Positions 1 through 7,158 of a DNA stretch of 17,278 nucleotides are shown one piece after another (within the stretch, counting starts at the first letter, position 1; each line of letters opens with the position of its first letter). The DNA is from Methanomassiliicoccaceae archaeon (lineage in GTDB: Archaea; Thermoplasmatota; Thermoplasmata; Methanomassiliicoccales; Methanomethylophilaceae). Under the pieces are notes generated by a model. It worked only from the letters and a program-made list of their open reading frames with translations. It searched no databases and was not told the origin of the DNA. The translations under genes and the position numbers were made by a program. The stretch is from contig WRKC01000096.1 in the NCBI GenBank assembly GCA_009778275.1, positions 1-17,278 on the forward strand. Reading direction: 5' to 3'.

Positions 1-1613
1 AGCAGCGACGGCACCGCCTCTTTCGAGAATGCGTTCGTTCTCAGAAGAGCGAACAACTCCACCACTTGAGCGCCGGCTATCGAATCCGGACCCAGACCTT
101 CATGTTCCAGTTCTGTGTAGGTATTCGTAAGGGCTGTCGCCGCGGCGGCGGCCATTCCCGTCTCCTCTGAGATCTTGACGAACAGCTCATCGCGGCTCCG
201 CCTCACCATTATGTTCGCCTGCTGCGCGTTTATCCCATATGTGGAGATGAGTCTCTTCTCTATCTCCTCCGGGAACTCCGGCAGGTTGTCCTTGATCCTC
301 TTCAGCCTCTCGGCGGTCAAGGGTATCGGGGGCACGTCCGTCTCGGGGTACATCCTTGCCGCCCCGGGAAGCGGTCTCGAATACCTTGTGGTGCCGTCAG
401 GCAGCGGGTCCCTCGTCTCCTGCGGAACGCCGATGATGGCCTGATTGGCCCTTCCGAGTGCTACTTTCAGCGCATCCAAGGCTTTCTTTTCCTTTGCGGC
501 GCACATCACGAATGCGTCCTCCGACGACATATCCAGATGGGTTTTGAGAGAGTCCACGAACTCCTTCTCTATCCCGTAGTTGGGGAGCTCGTCGGAATGG
601 AATATGCCTTTCACGCCTCTTGTTCTGGCGTACTGCGCCATCTCCGCCCCGAGTCTCAGTTTCCCTTCATTGCCGTTCAACACCCCAGCGAAACCCGGAA
701 GCTTCAGGGCAAACACTTTGCCTTTGTCGTCAAGCGCCCCTTTGATGACCTTTGATCCGCTTTTCGAGAACATCTCAGTCACGTCAACGGGCAGGTACTC
801 CGCCGGCTTTACGCTCCTTTCGTTCAATATCCTCTTTACCTCAATGAGCATCTTCTGCCTTTCCATCTCATTTCTTACATAATCCGGAAGCAGCCTGAGC
901 TCCTGAGCGCCTTTGATCTCGACCCTGGTCCCGCCGGGGATCGATATGTTCAGGTCCTCTCTTATCGAGCCTATCCCTCTCTTGACCCCTTTCGTCGCTC
1001 TGAATATGGAACCGAGCCTTAACGCCACCTCCATGACCTCTTCCGGGGTCTCCATGTCCGGGGCGGTCGCCACCTCGATCAGCGGGACCCCGAGTCTGTC
1101 AAGACGCCACAGTACCTCGCTCCCGGTGGACTCCAGCTTTCTTGCGGAGTCCTCCTCGAGACAGACGGTGCCTATTCCTATCTTCTTGCCTTTGACCTCG
1201 ATCTCGCCGTCAACCGATATCATTGCGGTCCTCTGATAGCCTGTTGTGTTAGAACCGTCTATGGCCATCTTCCGCATGAAGTGTATCTCATCTATCAGTC
1301 TGGCGTTCAGCATCATCGAGAAGGTCAGAGCGACATCCATGGCGTCCTCGTTCATCGCGTGGGGGGGCTCTTCGTCCAGTTCAGCGAGGCAGGTGCAGCC
1401 TTCGCAGCACTGATATCTGAACCCTTCGCCTTTCTCGTACTGTACCAGAGCTGCCCTGTCCATCTCCCCCAGCTCGCTGGCGGTCGGCCTCAGTCTGCGG
1501 TAGTACGCTCCGTATCCCTCATCCTTCAGTTCGCTGTCGCAGTCGCAGAACAGCTTCTTCGTGTCAAGCTGCTGGTGTATCTCTATCCCGCAGGTAAGCT
1601 CTCTTTCAGACAT
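1..1613 (-). CDS. gatE: Glu-tRNA(Gln) amidotransferase subunit E (3' end cut by window edge)
   Basis: GatE is the archaeal kinase/transamidase subunit that activates Glu on mischarged Glu-tRNA(Gln) and, with ammonia from GatD, converts it to Gln-tRNA(Gln) in the cytoplasm. Translating the minus strand from ATG 1613 gives an open frame to the window edge (537 full codons). It starts MSERELTCGIEIHQQLDTKK, the typical GatB/GatE start, followed by the cysteine-rich stretch FCDCDSEL and later FRYQCCEGCTCLAEL, which resembles the family's zinc-site cysteines. MAIDGSNTTGYQRT, RLGVPLIEVATAPDM and ISIPGGTRVEIKGAQEL are family signatures. GKVFALKLPGFAGVL marks the GatE-specific inserted AspRS-like domain, which argues for GatE over GatB. 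The family is about 620 residues, so roughly 80-90 C-terminal residues (tail domain) are probably missing. The start overlaps the gatD stop by 8 bp, with a strong Shine-Dalgarno inside gatD. Confidence 0.95.
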   Translation of the reverse strand, partial: MSERELTCGIEIHQQLDTKKLFCDCDSELKDEGYGAYYRRLRPTASELGEMDRAALVQYEKGEGFRYQCCEGCTCLAELDEEPPHAMNEDAMDVALTFSMMLNARLIDEIHFMRKMAIDGSNTTGYQRTAMISVDGEIEVKGKKIGIGTVCLEEDSARKLESTGSEVLWRLDRLGVPLIEVATAPDMETPEEVMEVALRLGSIFRATKGVKRGIGSIREDLNISIPGGTRVEIKGAQELRLLPDYVRNEMERQKMLIEVKRILNERSVKPAEYLPVDVTEMFSKSGSKVIKGALDDKGKVFALKLPGFAGVLNGNEGKLRLGAEMAQYARTRGVKGIFHSDELPNYGIEKEFVDSLKTHLDMSSEDAFVMCAAKEKKALDALKVALGRANQAIIGVPQETRDPLPDGTTRYSRPLPGAARMYPETDVPPIPLTAERLKRIKDNLPEFPEEIEKRLISTYGINAQQANIMVRRSRDELFVKISEETGMAAAAATALTNTYTELEHEGLGPDSIAGAQVVELFALLRTNAFSKEAVPSL

Positions 1614-2904
1614 CTGCCGTCCTCCTGTCGCCCATCTCTTCGGCCAGAGGGGTCATCATCAGCTTTTTCGCTTCCTCCGCGTCCTTTGAGTTTGCCAGCG
1701 CCCACATGAGTTTCACATAGGCTGTTTCGGGAAGCATGTCCTTGACGGATATCGCCCCGGCTGACAGCATGTCCCTTCCCGTATTGTATACGTGGAGGCT
1801 CGTCATGCCGCCCAGGCATTGGGATGTGACCACCACCACCGATCCGTTGTCGCAGGCTTTCTTTATCAGCGGGATCATCTCCTCGCTCACATGGCCCAGG
1901 CCCGTTCCCACTATCACTGTACCTTTGCTTCTCATCATTATCCCTTCAAAAAGCGACGGGTCCATGCCGGGATAGAACTGCAGGAGGATGACGGACCTTT
2001 CCATCTTCGTCTTTGCTACCGCCTTTTCGGTCGTGGGGTCTCTTTTTTTCTTTGTGAACTTTATTTTCCCTTCTTCGTCCAGGAATGCGATCGGCGCCGC
2101 GTTTATGCTCTTGAACGCATCGCGCCTCGAAGTATGCATCTTTCTTACTCTGGTACCGATATGCACCGCGAACGAGTCGTCTTCCAAGGTATCGTGCATG
2201 ACGACAAATACTCCGGCGGCGCCTCCCTTTGCGCAGAATCTTGTCGCCGCGATGAGATTCGAGGGGGCATCGGACGACGGTCTGTCCGGGGACCGTTGCG
2301 CTCCCACCAGGACCACAGGTTTCGGGACATCCCCAAGCATGAACGATAAAGCGGCCGCGGTGTAACCCATCGTATCGGTGCCGTGTAGTATCATCACCGC
2401 ATCGGCGCCGTTGTTGATCTCTTCGGCGGTCGCCTCCGCAAGCTCCTGCCAGTGCTCCACATTCATATTCTCCGAGAATAACGACAGGAAGGGCCTGGCG
2501 GATATGTTCGCGCTTTCCCTGATCTCAGGTACCGCCTCGATGAGGTCCGACACAGACAGCGCAGGACGGACCGCCCCGGTCCTATTGTCGGCGTTCGATG
2601 CGATGGTTCCGCCCGTGCCAATTAGAACTATATTAGGAAGTCCTTTCTTCTTTTCTAGGGGGGCTTCCTTCTTCGGTACAGGCGCCGGCGGTTCCAGCAC
2701 TTTTACCTCCGAATCCGCGTATATCCTGATGCCGATGTTGTACCCGCTGCTGAGCTTGAGTATCAGGATGTCGCCGCCGCTGAAGCTGTGGTGGGGCATA
2801 AGCCTCCCTATATATGTCTTGCCATTAGAGTCCACGGAAAGTTTGGAACCTTCTGTGGCCCCGATATTTTCCAATAATTTTGATAAAGAAACCGAATAGG
2901 TCAT
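1606..2904 (-). CDS. gatD: Glu-tRNA(Gln) amidotransferase subunit D (asparaginase-like glutaminase)
   Basis: GatD is the asparaginase-type glutaminase subunit that releases ammonia for GatE in the archaeal indirect route to Gln-tRNA(Gln). The product has 432 residues, close to the usual length. Residues 1-70 form the small beta-barrel N-terminal extension that separates GatD from plain L-asparaginases. A charged, proline-rich linker (about 71-90) follows, then the asparaginase core. The first catalytic Thr is T100 in GTGGTIA (96-102). The second triad is T176-D177 in HGTDTM (174-179). The catalytic Lys is K255 in TRVRKMHTS. All expected active-site residues are therefore present. It is first in the gatD-gatE unit and overlaps gatE by 8 bp. 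It is divergent from hypB across a 70-bp gap holding TATA-like motifs. No clear Shine-Dalgarno precedes the ATG, so the mRNA may be leaderless or nearly so. Confidence 0.95.
   Translation of the reverse strand: MTYSVSLSKLLENIGATEGSKLSVDSNGKTYIGRLMPHHSFSGGDILILKLSSGYNIGIRIYADSEVKVLEPPAPVPKKEAPLEKKKGLPNIVLIGTGGTIASNADNRTGAVRPALSVSDLIEAVPEIRESANISARPFLSLFSENMNVEHWQELAEATAEEINNGADAVMILHGTDTMGYTAAALSFMLGDVPKPVVLVGAQRSPDRPSSDAPSNLIAATRFCAKGGAAGVFVVMHDTLEDDSFAVHIGTRVRKMHTSRRDAFKSINAAPIAFLDEEGKIKFTKKKRDPTTEKAVAKTKMERSVILLQFYPGMDPSLFEGIMMRSKGTVIVGTGLGHVSEEMIPLIKKACDNGSVVVVTSQCLGGMTSLHVYNTGRDMLSAGAISVKDMLPETAYVKLMWALANSKDAEEAKKLMMTPLAEEMGDRRTADV
1621..1626 (-). promoter_or_regulatory. Shine-Dalgarno for gatE inside gatD
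   Basis: The minus strand reads AGGAGG, ending 7 nt before the gatE ATG at 1613. It lies in the last codons of gatD. This fixes the gatE start and implies coupled translation of the two subunits, as expected for a stoichiometric heterotetramer. Confidence 0.75.
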
Positions 2905-2974
2905 CTGCTCTTTTGGGTAATATACTTCGTCCTATTAAGGATAGTGTTTTTATCGTAGAACGCATCCTGCCCGT
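2905..2974. promoter_or_regulatory. Divergent promoter region between gatD and hypB
   Basis: This 70-bp AT-rich gap lies between two divergent start codons. On the plus strand a TATA-like TTTTTAT at 2947-2953 is centred about 25 nt before the hypB ATG, the spacing expected if transcription starts at the start codon (leaderless). On the minus strand TTAATAGG (about 2932-2940) is centred about 32 nt before the gatD ATG. A second match, TATATTA (2918-2924), is too close to the ATG unless the true start is downstream. These assignments rest on motif and spacing only. Confidence 0.45.
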
Positions 2975-3625
2975 ATGCACATCGTCCAAGTGGGGATGGA
3001 GTATGACGTTCTGAAGGAAAATAACAGGATCGCGAACTCCAACTACCGCTTACTGAAAGAGAACGGTATCAGAACGATAGAGTTCATGGGCTCTATCGGA
3101 TCCGGCAAGACCTCCCTTATAATTAAGTTGGCCGAAAGGATGAGAAGCAAAGGCCTCAGTGTATGTGCGATAGCAGGGGATGTCACCGGAGACGATGACC
3201 AAAAAAGGATGCGCGAATCGGGACTGGAAGCGATCAACTGCAACACCGGTCACGAATGCCACCTTGATGCCAACCTCGTGAGGAAAAGCCTCGAGAAGAT
3301 GGACTTGGACAAGTATGATGTGATCTTCATAGAGAACGTCGGCAATCTGGTATGCCCTGCCGATTTTCCGCTCGGAGCGGATTACAGGGTGGTCGTGATA
3401 TCGACAACGGAAGGCGACGACATGGTGAGAAAGCACCACGACATATTCCTGCATTCGGATATTGCCATACTGAACAAGATGGACATCGCGGATGCCGTGG
3501 GTGTCGATCCGGACGTGATCGCCGGCGACTACGGGAGACTCACCGGGGGACTGAAGACCATTTACAGGTGCAGTACGAGAACAGAGGAGGGCGTGGACGA
3601 AATAGTCTCCGCGTTGCAACTCTGA
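2975..3625 (+). CDS. hypB: Hydrogenase/urease-type nickel insertion GTPase HypB
   Basis: HypB is a SIMIBI-class GTPase that helps HypA deliver nickel to [NiFe]-hydrogenase precursors in the cytoplasm. The 216-residue product has the short archaeal form without the N-terminal His-rich nickel store or CxxCGC motif of many bacterial HypBs. Walker A is GSIGSGKT (39-46), the guanine-specificity motif is NKMD, and the switch region includes ENVGNLVCPADF. The dimer-interface metal ligands are C95-H96 (in NTGHECHLDA) and C127, the same numbers I recall for Methanocaldococcus HypB, which supports the chosen start MHIVQVGMEY. hypA is not adjacent. Instead purD starts 12 nt downstream, so hypB heads a housekeeping operon. 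Its presence implies that the organism makes [NiFe]-hydrogenases, which fits a hydrogen-dependent methanogen. Confidence 0.95.
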   Translation: MHIVQVGMEYDVLKENNRIANSNYRLLKENGIRTIEFMGSIGSGKTSLIIKLAERMRSKGLSVCAIAGDVTGDDDQKRMRESGLEAINCNTGHECHLDANLVRKSLEKMDLDKYDVIFIENVGNLVCPADFPLGADYRVVVISTTEGDDMVRKHHDIFLHSDIAILNKMDIADAVGVDPDVIAGDYGRLTGGLKTIYRCSTRTEEGVDEIVSALQL

Positions 3626-3637
3626 AGGTGTGAGTTC

Positions 3638-4957
3638 ATGAGAATCTTAACTGTAGGCGGGGGAGGAAGGGAACATGCGGCCGTAGAGGCGCTGTACCGA
3701 TCTGGTGCCGAGATCTATTCCATAATGAAAAATGCAAATCCTGGCATAATAAGAAGGGCCAAGGCTTATAAACTTGTTAACGAAAGGCATGTCGACGACA
3801 TCTGCGAGTTTGCGATAGAGCATGACATACATTATGCATTCATAGGGCCGGAGGCTCCCTTGGAGATCGGCCTGGTCGATGCGCTGGAGAACATAGGCGT
3901 GAAATGCGCCGCCCCGACGAAGGAGGCGGCCCAGATAGAGACATCTAAATCCTTCATGAGGGAACTGGTATCAAAATACAACATAGAAGGGAATCTCGAA
4001 TACGCCGTTTTCGATAATGCGGAGGACACCGAGAAATACCTGAAGACCTTGACAAAGGAGATCGTTGTCAAACCCGTCGGTCTGACCGGAGGGAAAGGCG
4101 TGAAGGTCCAGGGAGAACACCTGAACAGCCACGAGGAGACAATGACCTATGTTCTGGAGATCCTTGACGGAACGAGCGGCTTGGACGGCCTCATCATAGA
4201 AGAGAAGGTCATAGGGGAGGAGTTCACCCAGATGGTCTTTGTCGACGGTAAGCACCTATCGCCAATGCCGCTTGTCCAGGATCACAAGAGGGCCTACGAG
4301 GGAGATGTCGGCCCGAACACAGGCGGGATGGGGTCCTATTCGGATGCGGACCATCTCCTGCCTTTCATCCCAAGAGAGGCGAGGGACCAGGCGCTGGAGA
4401 TCCTAAGGAAGATCGTGGACGCGATGAACGAGGAAGGCTGCCCTTATAAAGGCCCGATGTACGGCCAATTCATGCTTACGAAGGACGGCCCCAAGATCAT
4501 TGAGATCAACGCCAGGTTCGGGGACCCAGAGGCGATGAACATACTGACGATCCTTGAGAATGACTTCCTTACACTGATAAAAGATATGGCCGGAGGGAAA
4601 CTGAGGGAAGAGGTCAAATTCAAGAATATGGCAACAGTTTGCAAATACGTCGTCCCCAAAGGCTACGGGACCGTACCCGACCCCGGACACGAGATATTCG
4701 TCAACGAGGAGGGCGTCCACGAGAGCGGCGCCGCGTTATACTACGCGAACGTCGACATGATAGACGGCAAACTCTTCACCGGGACATCCAGATCGATAGG
4801 GGTTGTGGGCGTCGGCGAAACGATAGAGGAGGCCGAACAAAGATGCGAGGCCGCACTGGCATTCATCGAGGGAGATGCCATCTGCGTGCGCCATGATATC
4901 GGCAAGCGCGATCTGATCCAGAGAAAGATAGATCGCATCAAGAATATCCTATCATGA
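3638..4957 (+). CDS. purD: Phosphoribosylamine--glycine ligase (GAR synthetase)
   Basis: PurD is the ATP-grasp enzyme that joins 5-phosphoribosylamine and glycine in step 2 of de novo purine synthesis. It has 439 residues, a normal length. The nucleotide-binding N-terminus carries GGGGREHA (7-14), then GPEAPLEIGLVDAL (70-83). The ATP-grasp core shows KPVGLTGGKGVKV (about 145-157), QDHKRAYEGDVGPNTGGMGS (214-233) and the metal-binding EINARFGDPEAM (289-300). All hallmark motifs are intact. The start follows AAGGTGTGA, a fair Shine-Dalgarno match 6-10 nt upstream of the ATG. The TGA stop overlaps the truA ATG (ATGA at 4954-4957), indicating coupled translation. Confidence 0.96.
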   Translation: MRILTVGGGGREHAAVEALYRSGAEIYSIMKNANPGIIRRAKAYKLVNERHVDDICEFAIEHDIHYAFIGPEAPLEIGLVDALENIGVKCAAPTKEAAQIETSKSFMRELVSKYNIEGNLEYAVFDNAEDTEKYLKTLTKEIVVKPVGLTGGKGVKVQGEHLNSHEETMTYVLEILDGTSGLDGLIIEEKVIGEEFTQMVFVDGKHLSPMPLVQDHKRAYEGDVGPNTGGMGSYSDADHLLPFIPREARDQALEILRKIVDAMNEEGCPYKGPMYGQFMLTKDGPKIIEINARFGDPEAMNILTILENDFLTLIKDMAGGKLREEVKFKNMATVCKYVVPKGYGTVPDPGHEIFVNEEGVHESGAALYYANVDMIDGKLFTGTSRSIGVVGVGETIEEAEQRCEAALAFIEGDAICVRHDIGKRDLIQRKIDRIKNILS

Positions 4958-5730
4958 TAAGGGCCGCCGTGAAAATAGCCTATCTGGGCGAACCTTTCTA
5001 CGGCTCTCAGATACAGCCCGGCCACCGGACAGTGGAGGGGGATATCCTCTCCGACCTGAGAACCATCATGAAGATCTCGGACGAAGATATCGATCTGAGA
5101 CTCGCAAGCAGGACGGACAGGGGCGTCAACTCCCTAGGTAATGTTGCCGTTTTCTACAGCAGCATAGATGACCCGGGCATATTGCTGAAAGCCCTGAATG
5201 CGGTATCGAAGGATGTGTTCTACAGAAGCGTCGCCACGGTCGGCGAGGACTTCAACCCGAGGTTCGCTGACATAAGAAGATACAGATATCTCGTCCGTTC
5301 AGAAGGCATGGATGTGCAGGCAATGAGAAACTGTGCGGACATGTTCGTCGGGAAGCATGATTTCACGAGATTCTGCAAGCCTGACGAAAGGTCCGCAAAC
5401 CTTGCATTGGATTCCGTCGAGGTGCATGAGGAGGGAGACCTCGTAGTGTTGGACTTCTCTGCAAGATATTACCTGTGGAACATGATACGCCGCATGGTCG
5501 CCGCGATCATGTCCGTGGGACGAGGGGATTCCACCATCTCGGACGTGAGGGATGCGCTTAACGGAAAGGACCTCTCTTTCGGCCTCGCAAGGGCCGATGC
5601 GCTGACTCTGATCGATGTCTTCTACAAGGATGTGGAGTTTGCCACGCCATTGACGGGCATGTTCGATGGGAAGATCGGGGAAGAATTGTTCAAAGACAGG
5701 CTAAGAAGCATGTTCTTTGCATCATTGTAA
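4954..5730 (+). CDS. truA: tRNA pseudouridine(38-40) synthase TruA
   Basis: TruA converts uridines 38-40 of the tRNA anticodon stem-loop to pseudouridine. The 258-residue product starts with the typical first strand (KIAYLGEPFYGSQIQPG). The catalytic aspartate is D55 in SRTDRGVNSLGNVAVF, matching the family's RTDxGVHA motif with N in place of H. FSARYYLWNMIRRMV near the C-terminus is the second TruA signature (YLWNMVR), and HDFTRFCK the middle one. The start is inside the purD stop (4-bp overlap). The gene ends in TAA, the only TAA stop in the window. It shares the operon with purD and the translin gene. Confidence 0.95.
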   Translation: MIRAAVKIAYLGEPFYGSQIQPGHRTVEGDILSDLRTIMKISDEDIDLRLASRTDRGVNSLGNVAVFYSSIDDPGILLKALNAVSKDVFYRSVATVGEDFNPRFADIRRYRYLVRSEGMDVQAMRNCADMFVGKHDFTRFCKPDERSANLALDSVEVHEEGDLVVLDFSARYYLWNMIRRMVAAIMSVGRGDSTISDVRDALNGKDLSFGLARADALTLIDVFYKDVEFATPLTGMFDGKIGEELFKDRLRSMFFASL

Positions 5731-5754
5731 TAATATGCAACACGTTATCTTTTC

Positions 5755-6345
5755 ATGGAAAGACTGAAAGAGGCCGCCGAAGAAGCGATAAAGATACTTC
5801 ATGATGCGGAGTTGCGAAGGGAACGCACGGTCAGATGTTCCAGGGACATCATTAGGGAGACAAAGAAGATGATACATGCCATTCATGTCTCCGAAGACTG
5901 CGGCGGATCGAGAGCGGCACTCGAAAAACTTGTCTCGGAGCTCAATGCGGGATCAGGGAGCGATCCCCACGCCGTATATGCGGGTCCTGCCGATGATGCT
6001 CTGGCGGAATACGCAGAGGCAATGATCCTCGATTCTGTCATAATAGGTAAGGGGGTGCCTTCCTTCGGCGACCTCGGAATAGGCCCCGGACCGTGGGTCA
6101 TGGGCCTTGCGGATTGTCTCGGAGAGATGAGGAGGGTAGTGCTGACATCGCTTATGTCGGGGGATGTCACGCGCGCCGTAGCTTTATTCTCCGAGATGGA
6201 GGACATATCTCACCTGATAATGATGTTCGACGTGCCTGACCAGATCGTCCCGATAAGAAGGAAACAGGATATTGCAAGAGGCGTCATGGAAAGGACGCGC
6301 GCCGATGTGGCCAATTCGGTTATGATGTCAAAGATGAAAATTTGA
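5755..6345 (+). CDS. Archaeal translin-family RNA/DNA-binding protein
   Basis: This is a 196-residue, almost all-helical protein of the translin/TRAX family (COG2178 type), which bind single-stranded nucleic acids and in some members act as RNases. The recognisable core is GDLGIGPGPWVMGLAD (105-120), directly followed by GEMRR (123-127), reminiscent of GELMR in TRAX. MEDISHLIMMFDVPDQIVPI (148-167) and RRKQDIARGVMERTRADV (168-185) complete the family C-terminus. Whether it is a nuclease cannot be told from the sequence. It lies 24 nt after truA. TAATAATA near 5728-5735 is centred about 23-25 nt before the ATG, so it may also have its own leaderless transcript. No Shine-Dalgarno is visible. It is the last gene of the hypB operon. 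Confidence 0.88.
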   Translation: MERLKEAAEEAIKILHDAELRRERTVRCSRDIIRETKKMIHAIHVSEDCGGSRAALEKLVSELNAGSGSDPHAVYAGPADDALAEYAEAMILDSVIIGKGVPSFGDLGIGPGPWVMGLADCLGEMRRVVLTSLMSGDVTRAVALFSEMEDISHLIMMFDVPDQIVPIRRKQDIARGVMERTRADVANSVMMSKMKI

Positions 6346-6356
6346 AAAGGTTTTCA

Positions 6357-6377
6357 CAAGGCGCGCTCAGCGCCTTG
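6357..6377. terminator. Perfect hairpin between convergent genes, overlapping a stop codon
   Basis: CAAGGCGC (6357-6364) and GCGCCTTG (6370-6377) form a perfect 8-bp stem with a 5-nt loop GCTCA. The loop contains the TGA stop (6367-6369) of the minus-strand CARDB gene. The hairpin starts 11 nt after the translin stop. T-rich tracts flank it, with CCTTTTCAAATTTT following on the minus strand. It could serve as an end point for both transcripts. Archaeal termination depends mostly on U-tracts, so the role of the stem itself is inferred. Confidence 0.5.
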
Positions 6378-7158
6378 ATTTGGGTTTGCCGTAGTTCTTG
6401 ACCGGCTTGCGGTAGAGATAGACCACCACGATGATCAAAACCACCGCGAGTATGCCCAGCAGGATGTTCACCAGGCCGTAGTCGGAGTGGCCGACGTAGA
6501 ATGTGCCCTCCCCTCCCAGGAACGACGTCTGGGTGCTTCCTATGTTCTCATCTCCGGCCACCACTTGGAAAGTGTGCCTTCCATTCGAGTACGATTCCGA
6601 GACCCATTCGTGCGTTACGGTGGTGGTATCCCCCGCGGCCACAGACACCATCGACCTGCTCTCATCCACCAGTTTTCCGTCGACCTTGAAATAGACCACG
6701 AAATTGGTGAAATCGACATTGCTGTTGTTCCTCAGAACGGCGGTCAGCACCACGGGCTCCACGACGGTGATCGTCTGGGTCCTCTCGGTCTCCACTTTCT
6801 CATCATCGTTCTTCTTCTCAGTGAAGGTGACAACGAGAGTATATTTACCTGCAGCTGCGGGTGCTGTCACCGTCAGGGTCGACTCTATACCGTTGGACAA
6901 GACCCCGGAGGACGGCGATATCGTACCGGACTTCGTGGCACCGCTGCTGTCTTTCAGCAAGGCAGTGTAGGACAGGTCCAGCGTTTCGAATTCCTCAGAT
7001 TCGAAGAACATTATCTGGTATGTGAGACTGCCGCTTGTCTTTACTACGTTCGTGTCCCCTTTTATGTAGGAGACCGCTCCGTCGACGTCAGATGAGTTCT
7101 CTAAGAGGACTGCTCCCGCTGCGAACACTATTGCAAATACCGCTATCGCGGCGATCAT
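6367..7158 (-). CDS. Membrane-anchored secreted CARDB-like protein, partner of the STT3-like gene
   Basis: The 263-residue product is not recognised as a named family. Residues 1-17 are a hydrophobic signal or anchor segment (MIAAIAVFAIVFAAGAVLLE). Residues about 28-130 form a beta-rich region. Residues about 133-215 look like a CARDB/APHP beta-sandwich, with NNSNVDFTNFVVYFKVDGK and the typical NGRHTFQVVAGD end. Residues 229-249 are a membrane helix (LVNILLGILAVVLIIVVVYL), then a basic tail KPVKNYGKPKSRR. This predicts an external domain with a cytoplasmic tail. The ATG overlaps the STT3-like stop (ATGA at 7155-7158), with GGGGGTG 14 nt upstream. A GTG at 7197 would add 13 residues including KK before the signal segment and cannot be excluded. 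The two genes are surely co-transcribed. An accessory role to the STT3-like protein is inferred from that alone. Confidence 0.82.
   Translation of the reverse strand: MIAAIAVFAIVFAAGAVLLENSSDVDGAVSYIKGDTNVVKTSGSLTYQIMFFESEEFETLDLSYTALLKDSSGATKSGTISPSSGVLSNGIESTLTVTAPAAAGKYTLVVTFTEKKNDDEKVETERTQTITVVEPVVLTAVLRNNSNVDFTNFVVYFKVDGKLVDESRSMVSVAAGDTTTVTHEWVSESYSNGRHTFQVVAGDENIGSTQTSFLGGEGTFYVGHSDYGLVNILLGILAVVLIIVVVYLYRKPVKNYGKPKSRR

Noticed and set aside
537..1709. Plus-strand open frames over gatE and gatD.
   Set aside because: They lie antisense to gatE/gatD, whose protein motifs are unambiguous, and show no family signature.
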